From NCBI RefSeq assembly GCF_900155945.1, contig NZ_FTMN01000004.1, positions 1-64,000 of the forward strand: 64,000 bases of DNA, given 5' to 3'. Numbering within the stretch: position 1 is the stretch's first letter; each line of letters starts with the position of its first letter. Below the pieces are notes generated by a model. The model had not been told where the DNA came from. It searched no databases and was given only the letters and a program-made list of their open reading frames with translations. The DNA is from Marinobacterium stanieri. Lineage in GTDB: Bacteria > Pseudomonadota > Gammaproteobacteria > Pseudomonadales > Balneatricaceae. Below are positions 1 to 9,018 of this stretch, piece by piece. Position numbers and translations under genes: made by a program.

Positions 1-447
<447 letters not shown>

Positions 448-469
448 TTATTTATGCTGGACACCACAG

Positions 470-772
470 TCACTTGTTAGGCCTTTCCTCGTTTGCCAGG
501 AGCTTGTCCCGGCTCTCATAAATATGAAAAAGCTCATCTAATGTGTTGGACCAACTCAGAAGAGCCTGTGCAAGCTCTCTAACGAGTTCCTTTGGCGCCT
601 CTAACTCGTGCAGCCAGACTCCAATCGTCTTCTCTTTCGCGGGAAGATCTTCGCAGGGAATGCTGAATCGGTTTTGGTCCTTCGACATCACCAAGTCGTG
701 GGTATACATATGAACATTCCTATTCAGATGTATATTCCAGCCGTTGACTACCCCGACAACCTTGCGGTCCAT
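470..772 (-). CDS. Hypothetical 100-aa protein, possible integron gene cassette
   Basis: I do not recognise this small soluble protein. It has no signal peptide or membrane segment; the C-terminal half looks helical and acidic. The ATG follows a GAGGG-like ribosome site. GTTAGGC (complement of 790-796) lies just before the gene and GCCTAAC (complement of 476-482) covers its last codons. These match the R' and R'' core boxes that bracket gene cassettes in integrons. No integrase is visible. The IS110 element abuts the 3' side, so any attC there would be truncated. Confidence 0.5.
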   Translation of the reverse strand: MDRKVVGVVNGWNIHLNRNVHMYTHDLVMSKDQNRFSIPCEDLPAKEKTIGVWLHELEAPKELVRELAQALLSWSNTLDELFHIYESRDKLLANEERPNK

Positions 773-854
773 GCGATGTTTTCCCTCTGCCTAACAGTCC
801 GTTTATGAGGTCTTCGACCTCATAATAATTATTATCGGGTATACCTTTTAACCC

Positions 855-1040
855 TTAAATCAAAACATAACCTATTGATTCCCATAGAAGTTCAAAAGGC
901 AAAAAGGTATATCCGCGCAACGCTCCCGACTCAGCGGGTATCGCCCAATACAACGCATGACAAAGAACAAGCCCAAAACGGCTCGAAAAGAAGAAGAGAA
1001 ACAACAGAACTACAACTAACCATCCCTGCCATCGACCCAT
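855..1040 (-). CDS. Hypothetical small membrane protein
   Basis: About 61 residues if started at the ATG at 1040, which follows a purine-rich GGGAAAAGGGG stretch; a TTG at 1118 would extend it to 87 residues. The N-terminal part holds one very hydrophobic segment (LVVVLLFLFFF) and a weaker one near the C-terminus. No family recognised. It lies downstream of the thiolase terminator, so it is not part of that operon. It may be a second cassette-type gene next to the IS110 element, but this rests only on position. Confidence 0.35.
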   Translation of the reverse strand: MGRWQGWLVVVLLFLFFFSSRFGLVLCHALYWAIPAESGALRGYTFLPFELLWESIGYVLI

Positions 1041-1195
1041 CCCCTTTTCCCTGTCATTGCGGACACCGACTTCCTGCTGGTGTACTTCAAACTTAGCGAA
1101 GCTGTACCTAAAGAGCAACGCCCAAAAAGACTAATGCTGCACTAGTACAGTGCGCCTTCAGTTTCGCTATCTGGGCGCTTCCCAAGCTCTACACG

Positions 1196-1220
1196 AAAAA
1201 AAGGCCACCAATCGGTGGCC
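1196..1220 (-). terminator. Rho-independent terminator of the thiolase operon
   Basis: Read on the reverse strand, a perfect 7-bp stem GGCCACC/GGTGGCC with a 4-nt loop is followed by seven T. It lies about 30 bp after the thiolase stop codon. Confidence 0.9.
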
Positions 1221-1251
1221 TCAAAGGCAGAGATGTGCAAGTTAAGGCGTA

Positions 1252-2433
1252 TCAGAGCAGCTCGACTGCGACGGCTGTCGCTTCACCACCACCGATACAG
1301 AGGGATGCAACCCCTTTCTTCAGGCCGCGCTGCTTCAGGGCATTAAGCAGCGTGACGAGAATACGTGAGCCGGAGGAGCCGATCGGGTGTCCCAGGGCGC
1401 AGGCGCCGCCGTAGACGTTGACCTTGTCGGCATCCAGGCCCAGTTCGTTGATCGCCAGCAGGGAGACCACGGCGAAGGCTTCGTTGATCTCGTACAGATC
1501 CACGTCGTCCTTGCTCCAGCCCGCCTTGTCCAGCACCTTCTGGATGGCGCCGATCGGGGCGATGGTGAATTCAGCCGGCAGCTGGGCATGGGTGGAGTGC
1601 GCCACAATGCGGGCAACCGGTTTAACACCGCGCTTGTCGGCTTCGGCCTGAGTGGCCAGTACCAGTGCAGAACCACCATCGCTGATGGAGCTGGAGTTGG
1701 CGGCGGTTACGGTGCCGTCTTTCTTGAATGCCGGTTTCAGCTGCGGGATCTTGTCCGGACGGGCGTTGCCCGGCTGTTCGTCGGTATCAACAACGGTGTC
1801 GCCCTTGCGGCCCTTGATGGTGACCGGTGCAATCTCGTCCTTAAACCAGCCGTTTTCGATGGCCGCCAGGGATTTGTTCAGGGAGCCGATGGCGAAATTG
1901 TCCATCGCTTCACGAGTGATGTTGAAATCATCAGCGGAGCGCTGGGCGAATACACCCATCAGGCCGCCTTCGTAGGCGTCTTCCAGGCCGTCGAAGAACA
2001 TGGAGTCGATCACCTGGCCGTGGCCCATTCGCATGCCGGCACGGGCTTTGGGCAGCATGTAAGGCGCCTGGCTCATGTTTTCCATGCCGCCGGCGATCAT
2101 GATGTCAGCGCTGCCGGCCTTGATCTGGTCGTGCGCCTGCATCACGGCTTTCATGCCGGAGCCACACATCTTGTTGATGGTGGTCGCGCCAGCCGCATCG
2201 GGGATGCCTGCTTTGCGAGAGGCCTGACGCGCCGGGGCCTGGCCCAGTGCGCCGGGCAGTACGCAGCCCATGATCACTTCGTCGATATCGTTCGGCTGCA
2301 GGCCGGCACGCTCGATGGCCGCTTCAATGGCCACGGCACCCAGGTCCGGTGAGCGCACGTCGCTCAGGGAGCCCATCATGCCGCCCATGGGAGTACGGGC
2401 CGCGCCCAGAATCACAATGCTGTTGTCTGACAT
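1252..2433 (-). CDS. Acetyl-CoA acetyltransferase (thiolase)
   Basis: A 393-residue thiolase, the usual length for the degradative/biosynthetic acetoacetyl-CoA family. The acyl-accepting cysteine is C90 in NKMCGSGM; the second-half catalytic pair is H349 in GHPIGSSG and C379 in CIGGGEA; NEAFA is also present. It would split acetoacetyl-CoA (or a longer 3-ketoacyl-CoA) with CoA in the cytosol. It is the last gene of a reverse operon after an SDR dehydrogenase and an acyl-CoA dehydrogenase. Glutaryl-CoA breakdown ends in acetoacetyl-CoA, so this gene probably completes the pathway begun by the forward operon at 5.5-11.5 kb. The chain length it prefers cannot be read from sequence. Confidence 0.93.
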   Translation of the reverse strand: MSDNSIVILGAARTPMGGMMGSLSDVRSPDLGAVAIEAAIERAGLQPNDIDEVIMGCVLPGALGQAPARQASRKAGIPDAAGATTINKMCGSGMKAVMQAHDQIKAGSADIMIAGGMENMSQAPYMLPKARAGMRMGHGQVIDSMFFDGLEDAYEGGLMGVFAQRSADDFNITREAMDNFAIGSLNKSLAAIENGWFKDEIAPVTIKGRKGDTVVDTDEQPGNARPDKIPQLKPAFKKDGTVTAANSSSISDGGSALVLATQAEADKRGVKPVARIVAHSTHAQLPAEFTIAPIGAIQKVLDKAGWSKDDVDLYEINEAFAVVSLLAINELGLDADKVNVYGGACALGHPIGSSGSRILVTLLNALKQRGLKKGVASLCIGGGEATAVAVELL

Positions 2434-2505
2434 CCTGTTGCTCCTGTTAAGTCTTTTTCTTGTAAAGCGTTATTCGTTTCAATCCGACTGTTTAGCGTCG
2501 CCCGG

Positions 2506-3666
2506 TTAGCGTCCGAGTACTGAACGCGCGATCACTTCCTTCATCACCTCAGAGGTGCCGCCGTAGATGCGCTGTACACGGGCGTCGATAAAGGCACGGG
2601 AGATCGGGTATTCGGTGGTGTAACCGTAGCCGCCGAACAGCTGCAGGCAACCATCGGCTACACGGCACTGCATTTCGGTGGCGGTATACTTGGCCATGGA
2701 CGCACTCGCTGCATCCAGCTCGCCACGGGAGTACTCAGCGATGCACTGGTCGATAAAGGCCTTGTTGATGCGATAGTCGGTTTCCATCTCGGCGATACGG
2801 AAGCGGGTGTTCTGCAACTCCTTCAGCTTCTGGCCGAACAGGGTGCGTTCGTCGGCATACTGGATGGTCATATCCAGCGAGCCGCGGGCCGCGCCGACAC
2901 CGATAGCACCAATCACCAGACGTTCGCGGGGCAGTTCTTTCATCAGGTACATGAAGCCCTTGCCCTCTTCGCCCAGCAGGGCCGACTTGGGCACGCGCAT
3001 GTTCTCGAAGAACAGCTCGGAGGTATCGCCGGAGTGCTGGCCGATCTTCTCCAGGTTACGGCCCTTGCTGTAACCCGGCAGCGTGGTGTCGACCAGGAAC
3101 AGGCTGACGCCCTTGGCACCGGCCGCCGGATCGGTCTTGGCGGCGACGATCACCATGTCGGCGTGCTGGCCGTTGGTGATGAAGGTCTTGGAGCCGTTGA
3201 TTACGTACTCATCGCCATCCAGTACAGCGGTGGTACGCAGCGCTGCCAGGTCACTGCCGGCACCCGGCTCGGTCATGGCGATGGCGCCAACCACGTCACC
3301 GGACACCATGCCCGGCAGCCAGCGGTATTTCTGTTCGTCGTTGCCGATATGGGCGATATAGGGCGCCACGATATCGGAGTGCACCATTACGTTGGTGGCC
3401 AGGGCACCGTAGCCCAGACGCGCCATCTCGGTGACCAGCATCACGGAGTATTCAAAAGGCACACCGCAGCCGCCGTGGGCTTCAGGGGCGTCGACGCAAA
3501 GCAGGCCGGCTTCGCCCAGGGTGCGCCAGAGTTCACGCGGGGTGATCTCGTCCTTTTCCCACTGTTCGTAGTGAGGTTCCACTTCGCGCTCCAGTGCGCG
3601 CAGCACCATTTCGCGAAAGAGTTCCAGTTCTTCCTGGTCGATTACAGCTGCATTCATCTCGCTCAC
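2506..3666 (-). CDS. Acyl-CoA dehydrogenase
   Basis: A 386-residue FAD-dependent acyl-CoA dehydrogenase with the signatures AMTEPGAGSDL (130-140) and RIYGGTSEVMKEV near the C-terminus. The position that carries the catalytic glutamate in medium-chain enzymes (YEGT) is glycine here (YGGT), as in long-chain and isovaleryl-CoA dehydrogenases, where the base sits in an ERL motif. An ERL is present at E248 in PRERLV, so the enzyme should be active. It transfers electrons to ETF. It lies 72 bp before the thiolase and 36 bp after the SDR gene, in one apparent operon. It is not the glutaryl-CoA enzyme, which is encoded at 9019-10206. Confidence 0.9.
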   Translation of the reverse strand: MSEMNAAVIDQEELELFREMVLRALEREVEPHYEQWEKDEITPRELWRTLGEAGLLCVDAPEAHGGCGVPFEYSVMLVTEMARLGYGALATNVMVHSDIVAPYIAHIGNDEQKYRWLPGMVSGDVVGAIAMTEPGAGSDLAALRTTAVLDGDEYVINGSKTFITNGQHADMVIVAAKTDPAAGAKGVSLFLVDTTLPGYSKGRNLEKIGQHSGDTSELFFENMRVPKSALLGEEGKGFMYLMKELPRERLVIGAIGVGAARGSLDMTIQYADERTLFGQKLKELQNTRFRIAEMETDYRINKAFIDQCIAEYSRGELDAASASMAKYTATEMQCRVADGCLQLFGGYGYTTEYPISRAFIDARVQRIYGGTSEVMKEVIARSVLGR

Positions 3667-3701
3667 CTTCTTATACTCGTGCGTCTTGCTCGTCCGTCGG
3701 C

Positions 3702-4463
3702 TTACTTCGGTGCCATGCGCAGGGCACAGTCCAGACGGATAGTCTCGCCGTTGAGCAGCGGGTTCTTCACGATCTGTTCAACCAGCATGCCGTACTCGTC
3801 CGGATGACCCAGACGCTGCGGGAACGGCAGAGTGGCAGCCAGGCTGTCCTGCACTTCCTGCGGGAAGCCGGACATCATCGGGGTCAGGAAAAGGCCCGGT
3901 GCAATGGTGTTCACACGTACACCCTGACGCGCCAGTTCACGTGCGGCCTGCAGCGTCATGGACACCACGCCACCCTTGGACGCGCTGTAGGCGACCTGAC
4001 CGATCTGACCTTCGTAGGCCGCGATGGAGGCAGTGGAAATCACTACACCACGCTCGCCATCGGCGTTCGGTTCGCGAGTTGCCATATCGGCAGCGGCCAG
4101 ACGCAGAATATTGAAGCTGCCTACCAGATTGACCTGAATAACCTTGTCAAAGTTCTCCAGCGGCATGGGGCCTTCCTTGCCGACGATCTTGCCCGCCGGA
4201 GCGATACCGGCGCAGTTCACCGCAATACCGCAGGCACCATGCACTTCACGTGCAGTGGCAAATGCCGCTTCAGCACTCTCGGCAGAGGACACATCGCAAC
4301 GTACGAAGATACCGCCCAGCTCTTCAGCGATCTCGCGGCCACGCTCTTCATTCAGATCGAAGATGGCAACCTTGGCACCGGCTGCCGCCAGCGCACGGGC
4401 AGCGCCCTCGCCCAGACCAGAAGCACCACCGGTTACGATTGCAGGTACGTTTTTGAAATCCAT
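3702..4463 (-). CDS. SDR-family 3-hydroxyacyl-CoA dehydrogenase-like protein
   Basis: A 253-residue short-chain dehydrogenase/reductase. The NAD-binding motif TGGASGLG (11-18), NCAG (83-86) and the catalytic S146, Y159 and K163 (YSASK) are all present. The sequence resembles type 2 3-hydroxyacyl-CoA dehydrogenases (HSD10-like), which oxidise 3-hydroxyacyl-CoA to 3-ketoacyl-CoA. First gene of the reverse operon SDR - acyl-CoA dehydrogenase - thiolase. Next to glutaryl-CoA dehydrogenase it could oxidise 3-hydroxybutyryl-CoA; no enoyl-CoA hydratase is in the window, so that step must come from elsewhere. Substrate is inferred. Confidence 0.85.
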   Translation of the reverse strand: MDFKNVPAIVTGGASGLGEGAARALAAAGAKVAIFDLNEERGREIAEELGGIFVRCDVSSAESAEAAFATAREVHGACGIAVNCAGIAPAGKIVGKEGPMPLENFDKVIQVNLVGSFNILRLAAADMATREPNADGERGVVISTASIAAYEGQIGQVAYSASKGGVVSMTLQAARELARQGVRVNTIAPGLFLTPMMSGFPQEVQDSLAATLPFPQRLGHPDEYGMLVEQIVKNPLLNGETIRLDCALRMAPK

Positions 4464-4596
4464 GACTCACACCTTTGTTATTCGTTTGGCTGCCGTTTAC
4501 ACGACAGCGCTTATAAGGGAATAACCTTAGTGTGAATCAGGACCGAGACTGCTGCCATGACAATATTCGGCAGCAAATTTGGCAAAAATCGACAGC

Positions 4597-5382
4597 TCAG
4601 GCGAGGAAGTGCTTTTGCAGCTGCCCTTCCAGTTCGCGGTTGAAATGTTCAGCAGACTGCATGTGCTCTCTCATCAATTCACGTGCGAGATCAGCATCGC
4701 GCTTGCGAAAAGCATCCATCAGCTGCTTGTGATAGTTCAGGTTGGCGCAGGAAAACTCCTGCTGCTCTGGTAGCTGTGCTTTTTTGAATATCACCAGGTC
4801 GCGAATCATGTCGTTCAGGAAACGGCCAATGAACGCAAGCATGGCATTGTCGCAGCACCCTGCCAGCACAACGTGAAATTCCAGTTCAGCTATACGCTGT
4901 TGCATTCGCTCATCAAAGTTGCTTGCAGGCGTCTCGCAACAGGCAACCAGTGACTCCAGTCGAGCAAAATCCTCATCCTGCAGTCGCGGCGTCGCCAAAG
5001 CCGCTATCTCCGGCTCTACCAGAGTTCGCAAGGCGTAAATTTCAGGCCCTGTCGGTTGGTCGAAGTGCAAAAAATTTCGCAACAACTGACTGGCTTTTTC
5101 ATAGGGAACTCGCTCCAACACTGCTCCGCCGTTGGGTCCTGTCTTGATTCTGACCAACCCTTGCACTTCCAGCGACTTGAGAGCCTCGCGCACGGTTCCT
5201 TTGGAGCATTCAAACTGCTCCATCAACTCGCGCTCATTGGGTAAACGGTCACCGGGCTGCTTGCCGTTAACAACAACCCACTGCTTGACGGATTCAACTA
5301 TCTGATCAGCGCGCTTGATACGTTGCGGGGCTTCAAAGTCTTGTTTTTGCATGTTTTCGAGTGCCTTTGGAGGGATGTCCAT
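4597..5382 (-). CDS. GntR-family transcriptional regulator, FadR/FCD type
   Basis: About 261 residues from the ATG at 5382; the open frame runs further upstream but that part is hydrophobic and overlaps the divergent gene, so I reject it. A second possible ATG is at 5352. Residues ~22-90 form a winged helix-turn-helix (LPNERELMEQF, KGTVREALKSLEVQGLV), and ~105-250 an FCD effector domain with metal-site-type histidines (EFHVVL, HKQLMDAF). It sits between the SDR-ACAD-thiolase operon, on its own strand, and the divergent TRAP-glutaryl-CoA operon. It is probably the local regulator of both, responding to a dicarboxylate or acyl-CoA. GcdR of pseudomonads has a similar role but belongs to another family. 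Confidence 0.88.
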   Translation of the reverse strand: MDIPPKALENMQKQDFEAPQRIKRADQIVESVKQWVVVNGKQPGDRLPNERELMEQFECSKGTVREALKSLEVQGLVRIKTGPNGGAVLERVPYEKASQLLRNFLHFDQPTGPEIYALRTLVEPEIAALATPRLQDEDFARLESLVACCETPASNFDERMQQRIAELEFHVVLAGCCDNAMLAFIGRFLNDMIRDLVIFKKAQLPEQQEFSCANLNYHKQLMDAFRKRDADLARELMREHMQSAEHFNRELEGQLQKHFLA

Positions 5383-5427
5383 CCTGCCACAAACTTGATG
5401 ATTTTTCGATCTTGGTTGTTTAATTAT

Positions 5428-5443
5428 ATTTATTAGTATAAAT
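5428..5443. promoter_or_regulatory. AT-rich inverted repeat in the divergent promoter region
   Basis: ATTTAT-TAGT-ATAAAT, 6-bp arms, lies between the GntR gene and the TRAP operon. It is a possible operator or a promoter element; AT-rich inverted repeats arise easily by chance. Confidence 0.3.
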
Positions 5444-5521
5444 AGTATAGTTAAGACTTGGCCTGACAGCCGAGCTGCATGCTGGATCTGATATAAAAAC
5501 AAACCAACAGAGACAACGACT

Positions 5522-6478
5522 ATGCAAACCAAAGGATTGATACGAACTCTGGGCGCCGCAACTCTGACGGCAGCTCTTTCCATGTCTGCACAGGCATCCG
5601 ACTACATCAACGTGCTTACCGGTGGTACGTCTGGCGTGTACTACCCAATGGGCGTTGCACTATCCAAGATCTACAACGATGAAATAGAGGGGGCAAAGGC
5701 CTCCGTACAGTCCACCAAAGCCAGCGTGGAAAACCTCAACCTTATTCAAATTGGCCGAGGCGAACTGGGATTTGCGCTGGGGGACTCTGTGAATTCAGCC
5801 TGGAATGGCGACAAGGAAGCCGGTTTTCCCAATAAACTGGATAAGCTGCGTGGCTTGACCGCCATATACCCCAACTACATTCAAATCGTGGCGAGCAAAG
5901 CCTCAGGGATTAAATCTCTGGCGGATTTGAAAGGTAAGCGCGTTTCGGTTGGCGCGCCCCGCTCTGGTACAGAACTGAATGCCCGCCGGGTATTTGGTGC
6001 AGCCGGCCTGAGCTACGACGACTTCAGCCGAGTGGAATACCTCCCCTTCGGCCAATCAGTGGAGTTGATCAAGAACCGTCAGATCGATGCAACGCTGCAG
6101 TCGGCTGGGCTTGGGGTAGCATCTATTCGCGACCTGAGTACTGCGCTGGATATCACGATCGTTCCGGTTGGCGCTGATGTTGCGAAAGCGCTCAACAACC
6201 CGGCCTATATTTCTACCACTATCCCTGCCGGAACCTACGATGGCCAGGACACCGATGTCTCCACCGTGGCGGTGGTTAACTTCCTGGTTACTTCCACAAA
6301 TGTTGCAGATGACACTGCCTACAAGATGGCTCGCGAGCTGTTTGATAACCGCGATCGCCTTGAAGCCGCTCATGCAGCGGGACGCCAGATCAAGCTGGAA
6401 AATGCACTGAACGGCATGCCCATTCCTCTGCACCCCGGTGCCGAGCGGTATTACCGTGAAGTTGGTTTGATCAAGTAA
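5522..6478 (+). CDS. TAXI-family TRAP transporter solute-binding protein
   Basis: 318 residues with a signal peptide (about 1-25, ending SMSAQA). The first strand is followed by the family hallmark LTGGTSGVYYPMG, and KGKRVSVGAPRSGTE is the second typical block. The protein works in the periplasm, handing its ligand to the TRAP permease encoded next. TAXI proteins bind dicarboxylates such as glutamate or 2-oxoglutarate in known cases. Because glutaryl-CoA dehydrogenase and a CoA-transferase follow in the same operon, glutarate is the most likely ligand. That assignment is inference from context. Confidence 0.93.
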   Translation: MQTKGLIRTLGAATLTAALSMSAQASDYINVLTGGTSGVYYPMGVALSKIYNDEIEGAKASVQSTKASVENLNLIQIGRGELGFALGDSVNSAWNGDKEAGFPNKLDKLRGLTAIYPNYIQIVASKASGIKSLADLKGKRVSVGAPRSGTELNARRVFGAAGLSYDDFSRVEYLPFGQSVELIKNRQIDATLQSAGLGVASIRDLSTALDITIVPVGADVAKALNNPAYISTTIPAGTYDGQDTDVSTVAVVNFLVTSTNVADDTAYKMARELFDNRDRLEAAHAAGRQIKLENALNGMPIPLHPGAERYYREVGLIK

Positions 6479-6486
6479 TAATGCCA

Positions 6487-6504
6487 GGGGCCTCTCGGGG
6501 CCCC
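6487..6504 (+). promoter_or_regulatory. Intercistronic GC hairpin after the binding-protein gene
   Basis: GGGGCC/GGCCCC with a 6-nt loop and no T-run lies between the binding-protein and permease genes. Such hairpins commonly stabilise the upstream message so that binding protein exceeds permease; here that is inference. Confidence 0.5.
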
Positions 6505-6523
6505 ATGATCTGCGGATATTAAT

Positions 6524-8584
6524 ATGACGGATGCAAGCACTCATCCGGTGCCGGATACGGCGCCGGAGGTCGAGACACGCGCAGCCATGCTCATTCGACC
6601 GCTTTACTGTATCGCCATTGCCTTCTCCCTGTTCCAGCTGTACACCGCCGTGTTCACACCGCTGTCGAGTCTGGTGGTGCGCTCTGTTCACGTAGGTTTC
6701 CTGATATTGCTGGCTCTAACGCTCTACCGGGCAAACGGGTCAGGTCAGAACAAGGTTCCCTGGTATGACTGGGCTCTGGGTTTAACCGGGTTTGCGCTCG
6801 GTTTCTATCACTGGATTTTTGAAGCGGACATCATGCTGCGCTTCTTGCCGGAAACCCAGGACCTGATCGTGGGCACGCTGATGGTTGCACTGGTGTTCGA
6901 GGGTGCTCGACGTTGTATGGGCATTGGTCTGGCTGTGGTCTGCGGTCTATTCCTGCTCTGGGGATTGTTCGGCCAGTACCTGCCCGAACCATTGGGGCAT
7001 CGAGGTTATGCGCCTGACCAGGTATTGCAGCAACTTTTCCTTGGCACCGAGGGAATTTTCGGCATTCCCACCTTCGTGTCATCGACCTATCTGTTTCTGT
7101 TTATTCTGTTCGGCAGTTTTCTGCAGCAGGCCGGCATGGTTGGCCTGTTTAATGATTTGTCGTTAGGCACTGTCGGCCACACCAAAGGCGGCCCGGCCAA
7201 GGTTGCAGTGGTTTCCTCCGGCATCATGGGCACCATTTCCGGCTCAGGCATCGCCAATGTAGTAACGACCGGGTTGTTTACTATTCCGCTCATGAAGCGT
7301 TTTGGCTATCGTCCCGCGTTTGCCGGTGCTGTTGAAGCAACCGCTTCCATGGGGGGGCAGATCATGCCACCGGTGATGGGTGCCGTTGCCTTCATCATGG
7401 CAGAAACCATTGGCGCCCCCTATGTAGATGTGGTCAAGGCTGCCGCCATTCCAGCTGTGCTCTACTTTGCGACCGTCCTCTGGATGGTCCACCTGGAAGC
7501 CGGCCGCTGTAACCTGAAGGGCTTACCCAAAGCGGAATGTCCCCGGCCTTTGCTGGCACTGAAAGAGCGCTGGTATCTGCTACTGCCACTGATGACGCTG
7601 GTCTGGTTGCTGTTTGGCGGCTATACCCCTCTGTTTGCCGGTACTATTGGCCTGCTGCTTACGGTTGTGCTGATCCTCGGCAGTGCCTTATCCGGTCCAT
7701 TGCGCCAAACCTATATGAAGGTAGCCTTCTGGATTATGGTCGGTCTGGCATGCTCGGCATTCTTTAAGTACGGCGCCGGCGCCATCTTCGCCCTGATTGG
7801 GGTGCTTATCCTGCCGCAACTTATTCTCAAGGGAGGCCGCGACACTCTTAAGCTCTGTCTCGACAGCCTTGCCCAAGGCGCCGTCAGTGCAACCGGTGTC
7901 GGTATTGCCTGTGCCGTGGTCGGTGTAATCATCGCGATTCTGACCCTGACAGGCCTGCCCATTACGATCGGCTCGGCTATCGTCGACATTGGTCAATCAA
8001 GCCTGTTTCTGAGCCTGGTGCTAACAATGCTGACCTGCATTGTATTGGGCATGGGTATTCCGTCGATTCCCAATTACATCATTACCAGCTCTATTGCCGG
8101 GCCGGTGCTGGTTCAGCTCGGTGTGCCGGTGATCGTCGCTCATATGTTCGTGTTCTATTTCGGCATCATGGCCAACCTTACACCGCCGGTTGCACTCGCC
8201 GCCTTTGCCGCTGCGCCCATCGCCAATGCCCCAGCCATGCGCATTTCGATGATCTGTCTGCGCATTGCCATTGCCGGTTTCCTGTTGCCATTCATGGCGG
8301 TATACGCCCCGGCGCTAATGCTCCAGGGCGACAGCCTCTTGATGAGCGCCTGGGTAACGTTCAAAGCAGTCTTTGCAATCGCACTCTGGGGCGCGGCAGC
8401 CATCGGTTATCTGTATGCGCCTCTAAACTGGCCGGAAAGACTCTGGGCCACTGCTGCAGCAGGTTGCATGGTTGTCGCCATGCCGATTACGGACGAGATC
8501 GGACTTGCACTTGGGGCAGCCTTCCTGGCCTGGCACTGGTTCCAGGTTCGACGCGGCAACAGCCTCTCTACGGAGCCCGTTTGA
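6524..8584 (+). CDS. TRAP transporter fused permease (4TM/12TM)
   Basis: 686 residues, almost entirely hydrophobic, the length of the fused DctQM permeases that accompany TAXI binding proteins. The first ~200 residues correspond to the small 4-TM subunit; the rest is the large subunit, with glycine-rich conserved stretches such as SSGIMGTISGSGIANV, GGQIMPPVMGAVAFIMAE and GMGIPSIPNYI. It uses an ion gradient to import the ligand across the inner membrane. It starts 45 bp after the binding-protein gene, and the next gene starts one base after its stop. Confidence 0.95.
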   Translation: MTDASTHPVPDTAPEVETRAAMLIRPLYCIAIAFSLFQLYTAVFTPLSSLVVRSVHVGFLILLALTLYRANGSGQNKVPWYDWALGLTGFALGFYHWIFEADIMLRFLPETQDLIVGTLMVALVFEGARRCMGIGLAVVCGLFLLWGLFGQYLPEPLGHRGYAPDQVLQQLFLGTEGIFGIPTFVSSTYLFLFILFGSFLQQAGMVGLFNDLSLGTVGHTKGGPAKVAVVSSGIMGTISGSGIANVVTTGLFTIPLMKRFGYRPAFAGAVEATASMGGQIMPPVMGAVAFIMAETIGAPYVDVVKAAAIPAVLYFATVLWMVHLEAGRCNLKGLPKAECPRPLLALKERWYLLLPLMTLVWLLFGGYTPLFAGTIGLLLTVVLILGSALSGPLRQTYMKVAFWIMVGLACSAFFKYGAGAIFALIGVLILPQLILKGGRDTLKLCLDSLAQGAVSATGVGIACAVVGVIIAILTLTGLPITIGSAIVDIGQSSLFLSLVLTMLTCIVLGMGIPSIPNYIITSSIAGPVLVQLGVPVIVAHMFVFYFGIMANLTPPVALAAFAAAPIANAPAMRISMICLRIAIAGFLLPFMAVYAPALMLQGDSLLMSAWVTFKAVFAIALWGAAAIGYLYAPLNWPERLWATAAAGCMVVAMPITDEIGLALGAAFLAWHWFQVRRGNSLSTEPV

Positions 8585-8585
8585 T

Positions 8586-8999
8586 ATGAACCTGCTGTGT
8601 ATCGGATTACTAACCGCAGCAATGGAAGTTCGATGTATTGAGACCGATAGTTTCACCCTGCGGTGGCAGCACTCCGTAGAACATAGCGGTTGGTATGAAC
8701 AATACCGCCTCAGGGGCAAGCAATTTTTGCTGGTGGAATCAGCAGTGCAGCAAAGTGGTGCGGGCATGGAGCCCGCACCTGATGCCCGCCTGGTCGATGG
8801 CTGGTGGATCAGCCGCCCTGCTGCCTCCTTAGGTATACCTGAGCTGATCCTGCCGGACTCAGCATTCACAAGCCCCATGCAACTTTGCCTGCAGAGCGAC
8901 TGCCAGCCTCTGCGCAGCTGGTTAACGGGCAATAAAGACTCAACAACTCCGGTGCGGCTGTTCGCCGGAACACAAACACCAGTAGATAACGAGCATTAA
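8586..8999 (+). CDS. DUF1850 protein linked to TAXI-TRAP transporter
   Basis: 137 residues from the ATG at 8586, one base after the permease stop; the longer open frame upstream overlaps the permease and is not used. The pattern FTLRWQHSVEHSGWYEQYRL (HSVE with aromatic and charged neighbours) is typical of DUF1850, a family found beside TAXI-TRAP genes. The N-terminus (MNLLCIGLLTAA) is hydrophobic and may be an export signal or anchor. Its function is not established; an accessory role in transport is inferred from this tight linkage. Confidence 0.8.
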   Translation: MNLLCIGLLTAAMEVRCIETDSFTLRWQHSVEHSGWYEQYRLRGKQFLLVESAVQQSGAGMEPAPDARLVDGWWISRPAASLGIPELILPDSAFTSPMQLCLQSDCQPLRSWLTGNKDSTTPVRLFAGTQTPVDNEH

Positions 9000-9018
9000 A
9001 TAAATCGGGAGTACACAG

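Noticed and set aside
1387-2352. Long forward open frame of 321 codons opposite the thiolase gene
   Set aside because: Antisense shadow of a GC-rich gene; low-complexity Arg/Gly/His-rich translation and no ribosome site.
3034-4535. Long forward frames opposite the acyl-CoA dehydrogenase and SDR genes
   Set aside because: Shadows of well-supported reverse genes with complete active-site motifs.
5383-5583. 67-codon upstream extension of the GntR regulator
   Set aside because: It overlaps the start of the divergent TAXI gene and reads as hydrophobic non-family sequence.
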